A stretch of DNA of 64,000 bases, from contig CM069594.1 of the NCBI GenBank assembly GCA_035771175.1, positions 15,533,670 through 15,597,669 on the forward strand, read 5' to 3'. The notes beneath the pieces were generated by a model. It ran no database searches and was not told the origin of the DNA. It saw only the letters and a list, made by a program, of their open reading frames with translations. Both the position numbers and the translations under genes were made by a program. Of the stretch, positions 20,836-34,600 are shown piece by piece (positions within the stretch are counted from its first letter, which is position 1; every line of letters begins with the position of its first letter). Source of the stretch: Paratinospora sagittata (Eukaryota > Streptophyta > Magnoliopsida > Ranunculales > Menispermaceae).

Positions 20836-23800
20836 ATTGATTTGGATATGAGGATATATCTTATCGGTTGGATGCCAATTAGGCATATATTTTACAGATT
20901 TTCAAAATCCTTTTTACTGAAAATACAAAGGAGACTATCATTTTTTTTTTGTTGAAAGCCTAGAGATTACATGAAACTGCTCCATTTACTGGAAGAAAGA
21001 AAGTGATTGTTCTTCTCTTCCTTATATAATGAATCATTGAACTTACTTATGACTAAAATTAAATCTCTTTTACATCATGAATGTAATGATTATGGTGTTG
21101 AAACTTGGGGCAGATTTTTGCCCAGTTGCCTATCTAAGGCAAGACTTTTCTATGATTATATTAGTTTTACGCTCGAATTAGTAAAAACAATTGATTGATT
21201 TGTTTTTGTATTCTAGGTTTTGGCATGATAAAATAAATCAATGGAATTGACTTGGATATTAGGATATATATATTATAGGTTGGATGTTCATTAGGCATAT
21301 ATTTTACAGGTTTTCAAAATCCTTTTTGGTGAAAATACAAAGGAGACTATCATTTTTTTTTGTTGAAAGCCTAGAGATTACATGAAGCTGCTCCATTGAC
21401 TAGAAGAAAGAAAGTGATTGTTCTTCTCTTCCTTATATAATGAATCATTGAACTTACTTATGATTAAAATTAAATCACTTTTACATCAAGAATGTAATGG
21501 TTATGGTGTTGAAACTTGGGGCAGATTTTTGCCCAGTAGCCAATCAAAGACGTGACTTTTCTTTGATTATATTAATTTTATCCTTGAATTAGTAAAAACA
21601 ATTGATTGATTTGTTTTTGTATTCTATGTTTTGGCATGATAAAATAAATCAATGGAATTGATTTGCATATGAGGATATATCTTATATGTTGGATGTCCAT
21701 TAGGCATACATTTTGCAGGTATTCAAAATCCTTTTTCCTGAAAATACAAAGGGGACTATCATTTTTTCTTTTTTAAAAGCCTGGAGATTACATGAAACTG
21801 CTCCATTTACGGGAAGAAAGAAAGTGATTGTTCTTCTCTTCCTTATATAATGAATCATTGTACTTACCTATGATTAAAATTAAATCACTTTTACGTCAAG
21901 AATGTTATGGTTATGGTGTTGAAACTTGGGGCAGATTTTTACCCTGTTGCCAATCAAAGGCATGACTTTTCTATGATTATATTAATTTTATCCTTGAATT
22001 AGTAAATACAATTTATTGATTTGTTTTTGTTTTTTCTATGTTTTGGCATGATAAAATAAATCAATGGAATTGATTTCGATATGAGGATATATCTTATATG
22101 TTGGATGTCCATTAGGCATACATTTTACAGGTTTTCAAAATCTTTTTTGCTGAAAATACAAAGGATACTATCATTTTTTTTTGTTGAAAGCCTAGAGATT
22201 ACATGAAACTGCACCATTTACGGGAAGAAAGAAAGTGATTTTTCTTCTCTTCCTTATATAATGAATCATTGAACTTACTTATGATTAAAATTAAATCACT
22301 TTTACATGAAGAATGTAATGGTTATGGTGTTGAAACTTGGGGCAGATTTTTGCCCAGTTGCCAATCAAAGGCATGACTTTTCTATGATTATATTAATTTT
22401 ATCCTTGAATTAGTAAAAACAATTGATTGATTTGTTTTTGTATTCTATGTTTTGGCATGATAAAAAAAATCAGTGGAATTGATTTGGATATGAGGATATA
22501 TCTTATAGCTTGGATGTTCATTAGGCATATATTTTACAGGTTTTCAAAATCCTTTTTGCTGAAAATACAAATGAGACTCTATCATTTTTCTTGGTTGAAA
22601 GCCTAGAGATTACATGAAACTGCTCCATTTACCTCAAGAAAGAAAGTGATTGTTCTTCTCTTCCTTATGTATTGAATCATCGAACTTACTTATGATTAAA
22701 ATTAAATAACTTTTACATCAAGAATGTAATGGTTATGGTGTTGAAACTTGGGGGAGAGTTTTGCCCAGTTGCCAATCAAAGGCATGATTTTTCTATGATT
22801 ATATTAATTTTTTCCTTGAATTAGTAAAAACATTTGATTGATTTCTTTTTGTATTCTATGTTTTGGCATGATAAAATAAATCAATGGAATTGAATTGGAT
22901 ATGAGGATATATCTTATATGTTGGATTCCATTAGGCAACCATTTTACAGGTTTTCAAAATCTTTTTTGCTGAAAATACAAAGGATACTATAATTTTTTTT
23001 TGTTGAAAGCCTAGAGATTACATGAAACTGCTCCATTTACGGGAAGAAAGAAAGTGATTCTTCTTCTCTTCCTTATATAATGAATCATTGAACTTACTTA
23101 TGATTAAAATTAAATCACTTTTACATGAAGAATGTAATGGTTATGGTGTTGAAACTTGGGGCAGATTTTTGCCCAGTTGCCAATCAAAGGCATGACTTTT
23201 CTATGATTATATTAATTTTATCCTTGAATTAGTAAAAACAATTGATTGACTTGTTTTTGTATTCTAGGTTTTGGCATGATAAAATAAATCAATGGAATTG
23301 ATTTGGATATGAGGATATATCTTATATGTTGGATGTCCATTAGGCATACATTTTACAGGTTTTCAAAATCTTTTTTGCTGAAAATACAATGGATACTATC
23401 ATTTTTTGTTGTTGAAAGCCTAGAGATTACATGAAACTGCTCCATTTATGGGAAGAAAGTAAGTGATTCTTCTTCTCTTCCTTATATAATGAATCATTGA
23501 ACTTACTTATGATTAAAATTAAATCACTTTTACATTAAGAATGTAATGGTTATGGTGTTGAAACTTGGGGCAGATTTTTGCCCAGTTGCCAATCAAAGGC
23601 ATGACTTTTCTATGATTATATTATTTTTTTGCTTGAATTAGTAAAAATATTTGATTGATTTGTTTTTGAATTCTATGTTTTGGCATGATAAAATAAATCA
23701 ATGGAATTGATTTGGATATGAGGATATATCTTATCGGTTGGATGCCAATTAGGCATATATTTTACAGATTTTCAAAATCCTTTTTACTGAAAATACAAAG

Positions 23801-26800
23801 GGGACTATCATTTTTTTTTTGTTGAAAGCCTAGAGATTACATGAAACTGCTCCATTTACTGGAAGAAAGAAAGTGATTGTTCTTCTCTTCCTTATATAAT
23901 GAATCATTGAACTTACTTATGACTAAAATTAAATCTCTTTTACATCAAGAATGTAATGATTATGGTGTTGAAACTTGGGGCAGATTTTTGCCCAGTTGCC
24001 TATCTAAGGCAAGACTTTTCTATGATTATATTAGTTTTACGCTCGAATTAGTAAAAACAATTGATTGATTTGTTTTTGTATTCTAGGTTTTGGCATGATA
24101 AAATAAATCAATGGAATTGACTTGGATATTAGGATATATATATTATAGGTTGGATGTTCATTAGGCATATATTTTACAGGTTTTCAAAATCCTTTTTGGT
24201 GAAAATACAAAGGAGACTATCATTTTTTTTTGTTGAAAGCCTAGAGATTACATGAAGCTGCTCCATTGACTAGAAGAAAGAAAGTGATTGTTCTTCTCTT
24301 CCTTATATAATGAATCATTGAACTTACTTATGATTAAAATTAAATCACTTTTACATCAAGAATGTAATGGTTATGGTGTTGAAACTTGGGGCAGATTTTT
24401 GCCCAGTAGCCAATCAAAGACGTGACTTTTCTTTGATTATATTAATTTTATCCTTGAATTAGTAAAAACAATTGATTGATTTGTTTTTGTATTCTATGTT
24501 TTGGCATGATAAAATAAATCAATGGAATTGATTTGCATATGAGGATATATCTTATATGTTGGATGTCCATTAGGCATACATTTTGCAGGTATTCAAAATC
24601 CTTTTTCCTGAAAATACAAAGGGGACTATCATTTTTTCTTTTTTAAAAGCCTGGAGATTACATGAAACTGCTCCATTTACGGGAAGAAAGAAAGTGATTG
24701 TTCTTCTCTTCCTTATATAATGAATCATTGTACTTACCTATGATTAAAATTAAATCACTTTTACGTCAAGAATGTTATGGTTATGGTGTTGAAACTTGGG
24801 GCAGATTTTTACCCTGTTGCCAATCAAAGGCATGACTTTTCTATGATTATATTAATTTTATCCTTGAATTAGTAAATACAATTTATTGATTTGTTTTTGT
24901 TTTTTCTATGTTTTGGCATGATAAAATAAATCAATGGAATTGATTTTGATATGAGGATATATCTTATATGTTGGATGTCCATTAGGCATACATTTTACAG
25001 GTTTTCAAAATCTTTTTTGCTGAAAATACAAAGGATACTATCATTTTTTTTTGTTGAAAGCCTAGAGATTACATGAAACTGCACCATTTACGGGAAGAAA
25101 GAAAGTGATTTTTCTTCTCTTCCTTATATAATGAATCATTGAACTTACTTATGATTAAAATTAAATCACTTTTACATGAAGAATGTAATGGTTATGGTGT
25201 TGAAACTTGGGGCAGATTTTTGCCCAGTTGCCAATCAAAGGCATGACTTTTCTATGATTATATTAATTTTATCCTTGAATTAGTAAAAACAATTGATTGA
25301 TTTGTTTTTGTATTCTATGTTTTGGCATGATAAAAAAAATCAGTGGAATTGATTTGGATATGAGGATATATCTTATAGCTTGGATGTTCATTAGGCATAT
25401 ATTTTACAGGTTTTCAAAATCCTTTTTGCTGAAAATACAAATGAGACTCTATCATTTTTCTTGGTTGAAAGCCTAGAGATTACATGAAACTGCTCCATTT
25501 ACCTCAAGAAAGAAAGTGATTGTTCTTCTCTTCCTTATGTATTGAATCATCGAACTTACTTATGATTAAAATTAAATAACTTTTACATCAAGAATGTAAT
25601 GGTTATGGTGTTGAAACTTGGGGGAGAGTTTTGCCCAGTTGCCAATCAAAGGCATGATTTTTCTATGATTATATTAATTTTTTCCTTGAATTAGTAAAAA
25701 CATTTGATTGATTTCTTTTTGTATTCTATGTTTTGGCATGATAAAATAAATCAATGGAATTGAATTGGATATGAGGATATATCTTATATGTTGGATTCCA
25801 TTAGGCAACCATTTTACAGGTTTTCAAAATCTTTTTTGCTGAAAATACAAAGGATACTATAATTTTTTTTTGTTGAAAGCCTAGAGATTACATGAAACTG
25901 CTCCATTTACGGGAAGAAAGAAAGTGATTCTTCTTCTCTTCCTTATATAATGAATCATTGAACTTACTTATGATTAAAATTAAATCACTTTTACATGAAG
26001 AATGTAATGGTTATGGTGTTGAAACTTGGGGCAGATTTTTGCCCAGTTGCCAATCAAAGGCATGACTTTTCTATGATTATATTAATTTTATCCTTGAATT
26101 AGTAAAAACAATTGATTGACTTGTTTTTGTATTCTAGGTTTTGGCATGATAAAATAAATCAATGGAATTGATTTGGATATGAGGATATATCTTATATGTT
26201 GGATGTCCATTAGGCATACATTTTACAGGTTTTCAAAATCTTTTTTGCTGAAAATACAATGGATACTATCATTTTTTGTTGTTGAAAGCCTAGAGATTAC
26301 ATGAAACTGCTCCATTTATGGGAAGAAAGTAAGTGATTCTTCTTCTCTTCCTTATATAATGAATCATTGAACTTACTTATGATTAAAATTAAATCACTTT
26401 TACATTAAGAATGTAATGGTTATGGTGTTGAAACTTGGGGCAGATTTTTGCCCAGTTGCCAATCAAAGGCATGACTTTTCTATGATTATATTATTTTTTT
26501 GCTTGAATTAGTAAAAATATTTGATTGATTTGTTTTTGAATTCTATGTTTTGGCATGATAAAATAAATCAATGGAATTGATTTGGATATGAGGATATATC
26601 TTATCGGTTGGATGCCAATTAGGCATATATTTTACAGATTTTCAAAATCCTTTTTACTGAAAATACAAAGGGGACTATCATTTTTTTTTTGTTGAAAGCC
26701 TAGAGATTACATGAAACTGCTCCATTTACTGGAAGAAAGAAAGTGATTGTTCTTCTCTTCCTTATATAATGAATCATTGAACTTACTTATGACTAAAATT

Positions 26801-29800
26801 AAATCTCTTTTACATCAAGAATGTAATGATTATGGTGTTGAAACTTGGGGCAGATTTTTGCCCAGTTGCCTATCTAAGGCAAGACTTTTCTGTGATTATA
26901 TTAATTTTATGCTTGAATTAGTAAAAACAATTGATTGATTTGTTTTTGTATTCTAGGTTTTGGCATGATAAAATAAATCAATGGAATTGACTTGGATATT
27001 AGGATATATATATTATAGGTTGGATGTTCATTAGGCATATATTTTACAGGTTTTCAAAATCCTTTTTGGTGAAAATACAAAGGAGACTATCATTTTTTTT
27101 TGTTGAAAGCCTAGAGATTACATGAAGCTGCTCCATTGACTAGAAGAAAGAAAGTGATTGTTCTTCTCTTCCTTATATAATGAATCATTGAACTTACTTA
27201 TGATTAAAATTAAATCACTTTTACATCAAGAATGTAATGGTTATGGTGTTGAAACTTGGGGCAGATTTTTGCCCAGTAGCCAATCAAAGACGTGACTTTT
27301 CTTTGATTATATTAATTTTATCCTTGAATTAGTAAAAACAATTGATTGATTTGTTTTTGTATTCTATGTTTTGGCATGATAAAATAAATCAATGGAATTG
27401 ATTTGCATATGAGGATATATCTTATATGTTGGATGTCCATTAGGCATACATTTTGCAGGTATTCAAAATCCTTTTTCCTGAAAATACAAAGGGGACTATC
27501 ATTTTTTCTTTTTTAAAAGCCTGGAGATTACATGAAACTGCTCCATTTACTGGAAGAAAGAAAGTGATTGTTCTTCTCTTCCTTATATAATGAATCATTG
27601 AACTTACCTATGATTAAAATTAAATCACTTTTACGTCAAGAATGTTATGGTTATGGTGTTGAAACTTGGGGCAGATTTTTACCCTGTTGCCAATCAAAGG
27701 CATGACTTTTCTATGATTATATTAATTTTATCCTTGAATTAGTAAATACAATTTATTGATTTGTTTTTGTTTTCTATGTTTTGGCATGATAAAATAAATC
27801 AATGGAATTGATTTCGATATGAGGATATATCTTATATGTTGGATGTCCATTAGGCATACATTTTACAGGTTTTCAAAATCTTTTTTGCTGAAAATACAAA
27901 GGATACTATCATTTTTTTTTGTTGAAAGCCTAGAGATTACATGAAACTGCACCATTTACGGGAAGAAAGAAAGTGATTTTTCTTCTCTTCCTTATATAAT
28001 GAATCATTGAACTTACTTATGATTAAAATTAAATCACTTTTACATGAAGAATGTAATGGTTATGGTGTTGAAACTTGGGGCAGATTTTTGCCCAGTTGCC
28101 AATCAAAGGCATGACTTTTCTATGATTATATTAATTTTATCCTTGAATTAGTAAAAACAATTGATTGATTTGTTTTTGTATTCTATGTTTTGGCATGATA
28201 AAAAAAATCAGTGGAATTGATTTGGATATGAGGATATATCTTATAGCTTGGATGTTCATTAGGCATATATTTTACAGGTTTTCAAAATCCTTTTTGCTGA
28301 AAATACAAATGAGACTCTATCATTTTTCTTGGTTGAAAGCCTAGAGATTACATGAAACTGCTCCATTTACCTCAAGAAAGAAAGTGATTGTTCTTCTCTT
28401 CCTTATGTATTGAATCATCGAACTTACTTATGATTAAAATTAAATAACTTTTACATCAAGAATGTAATGGTTATGGTGTTGAAACTTGGGGGAGAGTTTT
28501 GCCCAGTTGCCAATCAAAGGCATGATTTTTCTATGATTATATTAATTTTTTCCTTGAATTAGTAAAAACATTTGATTGATTTCTTTTTGTATTCTATGTT
28601 TTGGCATGATAAAATAAATCAATGGAATTGAATTGGATATGAGGATATATCTTATATGTTGGATTCCATTACGCAACCATTTTACAGGTTTTCAAAATCT
28701 TTTTTGCTGAAAATACAAAGGATACTATAATTTTTTTTTGTTGAAAGCCTAGAGATTACATGAAACTGCTCCATTTACGGGAAGAAAGAAAGTGATTCTT
28801 CTTCTCTTCCTTATATAATGAATCATTGAACTTACTTATGATTAAAATTAAATCACTTTTACATGAAGAATGTAATGGTTATGGTGTTGAAACTTGGGGC
28901 AGATTTTTGCCCAGTTGCCAATCAAAGGCATGACTTTTCTATGATTATATTAATTTTATCCTTGAATTAGTAAAAACAATTGATTGACTTGTTTTTGTAT
29001 TCTAGGTTTTGGCATGATAAAATAAATCAATGGAATTGATTTGGATATGAGGATATATCTTATATGTTGGATGTCCATTAGGCATACATTTTACAGGTTT
29101 TCAAAATCTTTTTTGCTGAAAATACAATGGATACTATCATTTTTTGTTGTTGAAAGCCTAGAGATTACATGAAACTGCTCCATTTATGGGAAGAAAGTAA
29201 GTGATTCTTCTTCTCTTCCTTATATAATGAATCATTGAACTTACTTATGATTAAAATTAAATCACTTTTACATTAAGAATGTAATGGTTATGGTGTTGAA
29301 ACTTGGGGCAGATTTTTGCCCAGTTGCCAATCAAAGGCATGACTTTTCTATGATTATATTATTTTTTTGCTTGAATTAGTAAAAATATTTGATTGATTTG
29401 TTTTTGAATTCTATGTTTTGGCATGATAAAATAAATCAATGGAATTGATTTGGATATGAGGATATATCTTATCGGTTGGATGCCAATTAGGCATATATTT
29501 TACAGATTTTCAAAATCCTTTTTACTGAAAATACAAAGGGGACTATCATTTTTTTTTTGTTGAAAGCCTAGAGATTACATGAAACTGCTCCATTTACTGG
29601 AAGAAAGAAAGTGATTGTTCTTCTCTTCCTTATATAATGAATCATTGAACTTACTTATGACTAAAATTAAATCTCTTTTACATCAAGAATGTAATGATTA
29701 TGGTGTTGAAACTTGGGGCAGATTTTTGCCCAGTTGCCTATCTAAGGCAAGACTTTTCTGTGATTATATTAATTTTATGCTTGAATTAGTAAAAACAATT

Positions 29801-31493
29801 GATTGATTTGTTTTTGTATTCTAGGTTTTGGCATGATAAAATAAATCAATGGAATTGACTTGGATATTAGGATATATATATTATAGGTTGGATGTTCATT
29901 AGGCATATATTTTACAGGTTTTCAAAATCCTTTTTGGTGAAAATACAAAGGAGACTATCATTTTTTTTTGTTGAAAGCCTAGAGATTACATGAAGCTGCT
30001 CCATTGACTAGAAGAAAGAAAGTGATTGTTCTTCTCTTCCTTATATAATGAATCATTGAACTTACTTATGATTAAAATTAAATCACTTTTACATCAAGAA
30101 TGTAATGGTTATGGTGTTGAAACTTGGGGCAGATTTTTGCCCAGTAGCCAATCAAAGACGTGACTTTTCTTTGATTATATTAATTTTATCCTTGAATTAG
30201 TAAAAACAATTGATTGATTTGTTTTTGTATTCTATGTTTTGGCATGATAAAATAAATCAATGGAATTGATTTGCATATGAGGATATATCTTATATGTTGG
30301 ATGTCCATTAGGCATACATTTTGCAGGTATTCAAAATCCTTTTTCCTGAAAATACAAAGGGGACTATCATTTTTTCTTTTTTAAAAGCCTGGAGATTACA
30401 TGAAACTGCTCCATTTACTGGAAGAAAGAAAGTGATTGTTCTTCTCTTCCTTATATAATGAATCATTGAACTTACCTATGATTAAAATTAAATCACTTTT
30501 ACGTCAAGAATGTTATGGTTATGGTGTTGAAACTTGGGGCAGATTTTTACCCTGTTGCCAATCAAAGGCATGACTTTTCTATGATTATATTAATTTTATC
30601 CTTGAATTAGTAAATACAATTTATTGATTTGTTTTTGTTTTCTATGTTTTGGCATGATAAAATAAATCAATGGAATTGATTTCGATATGAGGATATATCT
30701 TATATGTTGGATGTCCATTAGGCATACATTTTACAGGTTTTCAAAATCTTTTTTGCTGAAAATACAAAGGATACTATCATTTTTTTTTGTTGAAAGCCTA
30801 GAGATTACATGAAACTGCACCATTTACGGGAAGAAAGAAAGTGATTTTTCTTCTCTTCCTTATATAATGAATCATTGAACTTACTTATGATTAAAATTAA
30901 ATCACTTTTACATGAAGAATGTAATGGTTATGGTGTTGAAACTTGGGGCAGATTTTTGCCCAGTTGCCAATCAAAGGCATGACTTTTCTATGATTATATT
31001 AATTTTATCCTTGAATTAGTAAAAACAATTGATTGATTTGTTTTTGTATTCTATGTTTTGGCATGATAAAAAAAATCAGTGGAATTGATTTGGATATGAG
31101 GATATATCTTATAGCTTGGATGTTCATTAGGCATATATTTTACAGGTTTTCAAAATCCTTTTTGCTGAAAATACAAATGAGACTCTATCATTTTTCTTGG
31201 TTGAAAGCCTAGAGATTACATGAAACTGCTCCATTTACCTCAAGAAAGAAAGTGATTGTTCTTCTCTTCCTTATGTATTGAATCATCGAACTTACTTATG
31301 ATTAAAATTAAATAACTTTTACATCAAGAATGTAATGGTTATGGTGTTGAAACTTGGGGGAGAGTTTTGCCCAGTTGCCAATCAAAGGCATGATTTTTCT
31401 ATGATTATATTAATTTTATCCTTGAATTAGTAAAAACATTTGATTGATTTCTTTTTGTATTCTATGTTTTGGCATGATAAAATAAATCAATGG
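20836..31493. repeat. 7-monomer higher-order repeat, 2870 bp, about 3.7 copies
   Basis: Units start at 20836, 23706, 26576 and 29444 (2870, 2870, 2868 bp); the fourth loses similarity after about 31.5 kb. Within a unit the seven monomers differ clearly, while the same monomer in successive units is almost identical. Diagnostic variants pair the units: a TTTTTTCTATG insertion occurs at about 22030 and 24900 but not at 27770 or 30640, and ATTGTACTTACC occurs at about 21860 and 24730 but reads ATTGAACTTACC at 27600 and 30470. Confidence 0.93.
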
Positions 31494-34400
31494 AATTGAA
31501 TTGGATATGAGGATATATCTTATATGTTGGATTCCATTAGGCAACCATTTTACAGGTTTTCAAAATCTTTTTTGCTGAAAATACAAAGGATACTATAATT
31601 TTTTTTGTTGAAAGCCTAGAGATTACATGAAACTGCTCCATTTACGGGAAGAAAGAAAGTGATTCTTCTTCTCTTCCTTATATAATGAATCATTGAACTT
31701 ACTTATGGTTAAAATTAAATCACTTTTACATGAAGAATGTAATGGTTACGGTGTTGAAACTTGGGGCAGATTTTTTTTCAGTTGCCAATCAAAGGCATGA
31801 CTTTTATATGATTATATTAATTTTATACTTGAATTAGTAAAAACAATTGATTGATTTGTTTTTGTATTCTATGTTTTGGCATGATAAAATAAATCAATGG
31901 AATTGACTTGGATATTAGCATATATATATATTATAGGTTGGATGTTCATTAGGCATATATTTTACAGGTTTTCAAAATCCTTTTTGCTGAATATACAAAG
32001 GAGACTATCATTCTTTTTTGTTGAAAGCCTAGAGATTACTTGAAACTGCTCCATTTACTGGAAGAAAGAAAGTGATTGTTCTTCTCTTCCTTATATAATG
32101 AATTATTGAACTTACTTATGATTAAAATTAAATCACTTTTACATCAAGAATGTAATGGTTATGGTGTTGAAATTTGGGGTAGATTTTTGCCCAGTTGCCA
32201 ATCAAAGGCATGACTTTTCTATGATTATATTATTTTTTTGCTTGAATTAGTAAAAATATTTGATTGATTTGTTTTTGAATTCTATGTTTTGGCATGATTA
32301 AAAAAATCAGTGGAATTGATTTGGATATGAGGATATATCTTATAGCTTGGATGTTCATTAGGCATATATTTTACAGGTTTTCAAAATCCTTTTTGCTGAA
32401 AATACAAATGAGACTCTATCATTTTTCTTTGTTGAAAGCGTAGAGATTACATGAAACTGCTCCATTTACTGAGAGAAAGAAAGTGATTGTTCTTCTCTTC
32501 CTTATGTAATGAATCATCGAACTTACTTATGATTAAGATTAAATAACTTTTACATCAAGAATGTAATGGTTATGGTGTTGAAACTTGGGGCAGATTTTTG
32601 CCCAGTTGCCAATCTATGGCATGACTTTTCTATGATTATATTAATTTTATGCTTGAATTAGTAAAAGCAATTGACTGATTTGTTTTTGTATTCTATGTTT
32701 TGGCATGATAAAATAAATCAATGGAATTGACTTGGAAATTAGGATATATATATTATATGTTGGATTTTCATTAGGCATATATTTTGCAGGTATTCAAAAT
32801 CCTTTTTGCTGAATATACAACGGACACTATCATTTTTTTTTGTTGAAAGCCTAGAGATTACTTGAAACTGCTCCATTTACTGGAAGAAAAAAAGTGATTG
32901 TTCGTCTCTTCCTTATATAATGAATCATTGAAGTTACTTATGATAAAAATTAAATCACTTTTACATCAAGAATGTAATGGTTATGGTGTTGAAACTTGGG
33001 GCAGATTTTTGCCCAGTTGCCAATCAAAGGCATGACTTTTCTATGATTATATTAATTTTATGCTTGAATTAGTAAAAACAATTGATTGATTTGTTTTTGT
33101 ATTCTATGTTTTGGCATGATAAAATAAATCAATGGAATTGATTTGGATATGAGGATATATCTTATCGGTTGATGCCAAATAGGCATATATTTTGCAGATT
33201 TTCAAAATTCTTTTTACTGAAAATACAAAGGAGACTATCATTTTTTTTTTGTTGAAAGCCTAGAGATTACATGAAACTGCTCCATTTACTGGAAGAAAGA
33301 AAGTGATTGTTCTTCTCTTCCTTATATAATGAATCATTGAACTTACTTATGATTAAAATTAAATCACTTTTACATCAAGAATGTAATGGTTATGGTGTTG
33401 AAACTTGGGGCAGATTTTTGCCCAGTTGCCAGTCAAAGACGTGACTTTTCTTTGATTATATTAATTTTATCCTTGAATTAGTAAAAACAATTGATTGATT
33501 TGTTTTTGTATTCTATGTTTTGGCATGATAAAATAAATCAATGGAATTGATTTGCATATGAGGATATATCTTATATGTTGGATGTCCATTAGGCATACAT
33601 TTTGCAGGTATTCAAAATCCTTTTTCCTGAAAATACAAAGGGGACTATCATTTTTTCTTTTTTAAAAGCCTGGAGATTACATGAAACTGCTCCATTTACT
33701 GGAAGAAAGAAAGTGATTGTTCTTCTCTTCCTTATATAATGAATCATTGAACTTACCTATGATTAAAATTAAATCACTTTTACGTCAAGAATGTTATGGT
33801 TATGGTGTTGAAACTTGGGGCAGATTTTTACCCTGTTGCCAATCAAAGGCATGACTTTTCTATGATTATATTAATTTTATCCTTGAATTAGTAAATACAA
33901 TTTATTGATTTGTTTTTGTTTTCTATGTTTTGGCATGATAAAATAAATCAATGGAATTGACTTGGATATTAGGATATATATATTATTGGTTGGATTTTCA
34001 TTAGGCATATATTTTGCAGGTATTCAGAATCTTTTTTGCTGAATATACAAAGGAGACTATCATTTTTTTTGGTTGAAAGCCTAGAGATTACTTGAAACTG
34101 CTCCATTTACTGGAAGAAAAAAAGTGATTGTTCGTCTCTTCCTTATATAATGAATCATTGAACTTACTTATGATAAAAATTAAATCACTTTTACATCAAG
34201 AATGTAATGGTTATGGTGTTGAAACTTGGGGCAGATTTTTGCCCAGTTGCCTATCTAAGGCATGACTTTTCTATGATTATATTAATTTTATGCTTGAATT
34301 AGTAAAAACAATTGATTCATATGTTTTGTATTCTATGTTTTGGCATGATAAAATAAATCAATGGAATTGACTTGGATATTAGGATATATCTTATATGTTG

Positions 34401-34595
34401 GATGTCCATTAGGCATACATTTTACAGGTTTTCAAAATCTTTTTTGCTGAAAATACAATGGATACTATCATTTTTTTTTGTTGAAAGCCTAGAGATTACA
34501 TGAAACTGCTCCATTTAGGGGAAGAAAGAAAGTGATTCTTCTTCTCTTCCTTATATAATGAATCATTGAACTTACTTATGATTAAAATTAAATCA

Positions 34596-34600
34596 CTTTT
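34596..34600. repeat. Target-site duplication of solo LTR 1 (CTTTT)
   Basis: CTTTT precedes the TG at 34601 and recurs at 35896-35900 after the terminal ACA. Satellite sequence is restored when the LTR and one copy are removed. Confidence 0.93.

Larger units (their letters stand above)
14902..34600. repeat. ~410-bp satellite array, central-left block
   Basis: Continuous head-to-tail monomers in the same direction as the left block. Starts include 15098, 15505, 15915, 16324, 16733, 17144, 17551, 17964, 18375, 18786, 19195, 19607, 20017, 20427 and 20836, then the 7-monomer HOR. Monomers 16733-18786 reappear at about 31083-33136, a shift of roughly 14,350 bp or 35 monomers. No gene is seen. The 63-codon frames repeated at 18956, 21007, 23877, 26747 and 29615 begin with TTG and recur only because the monomer does. 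Confidence 0.97.
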
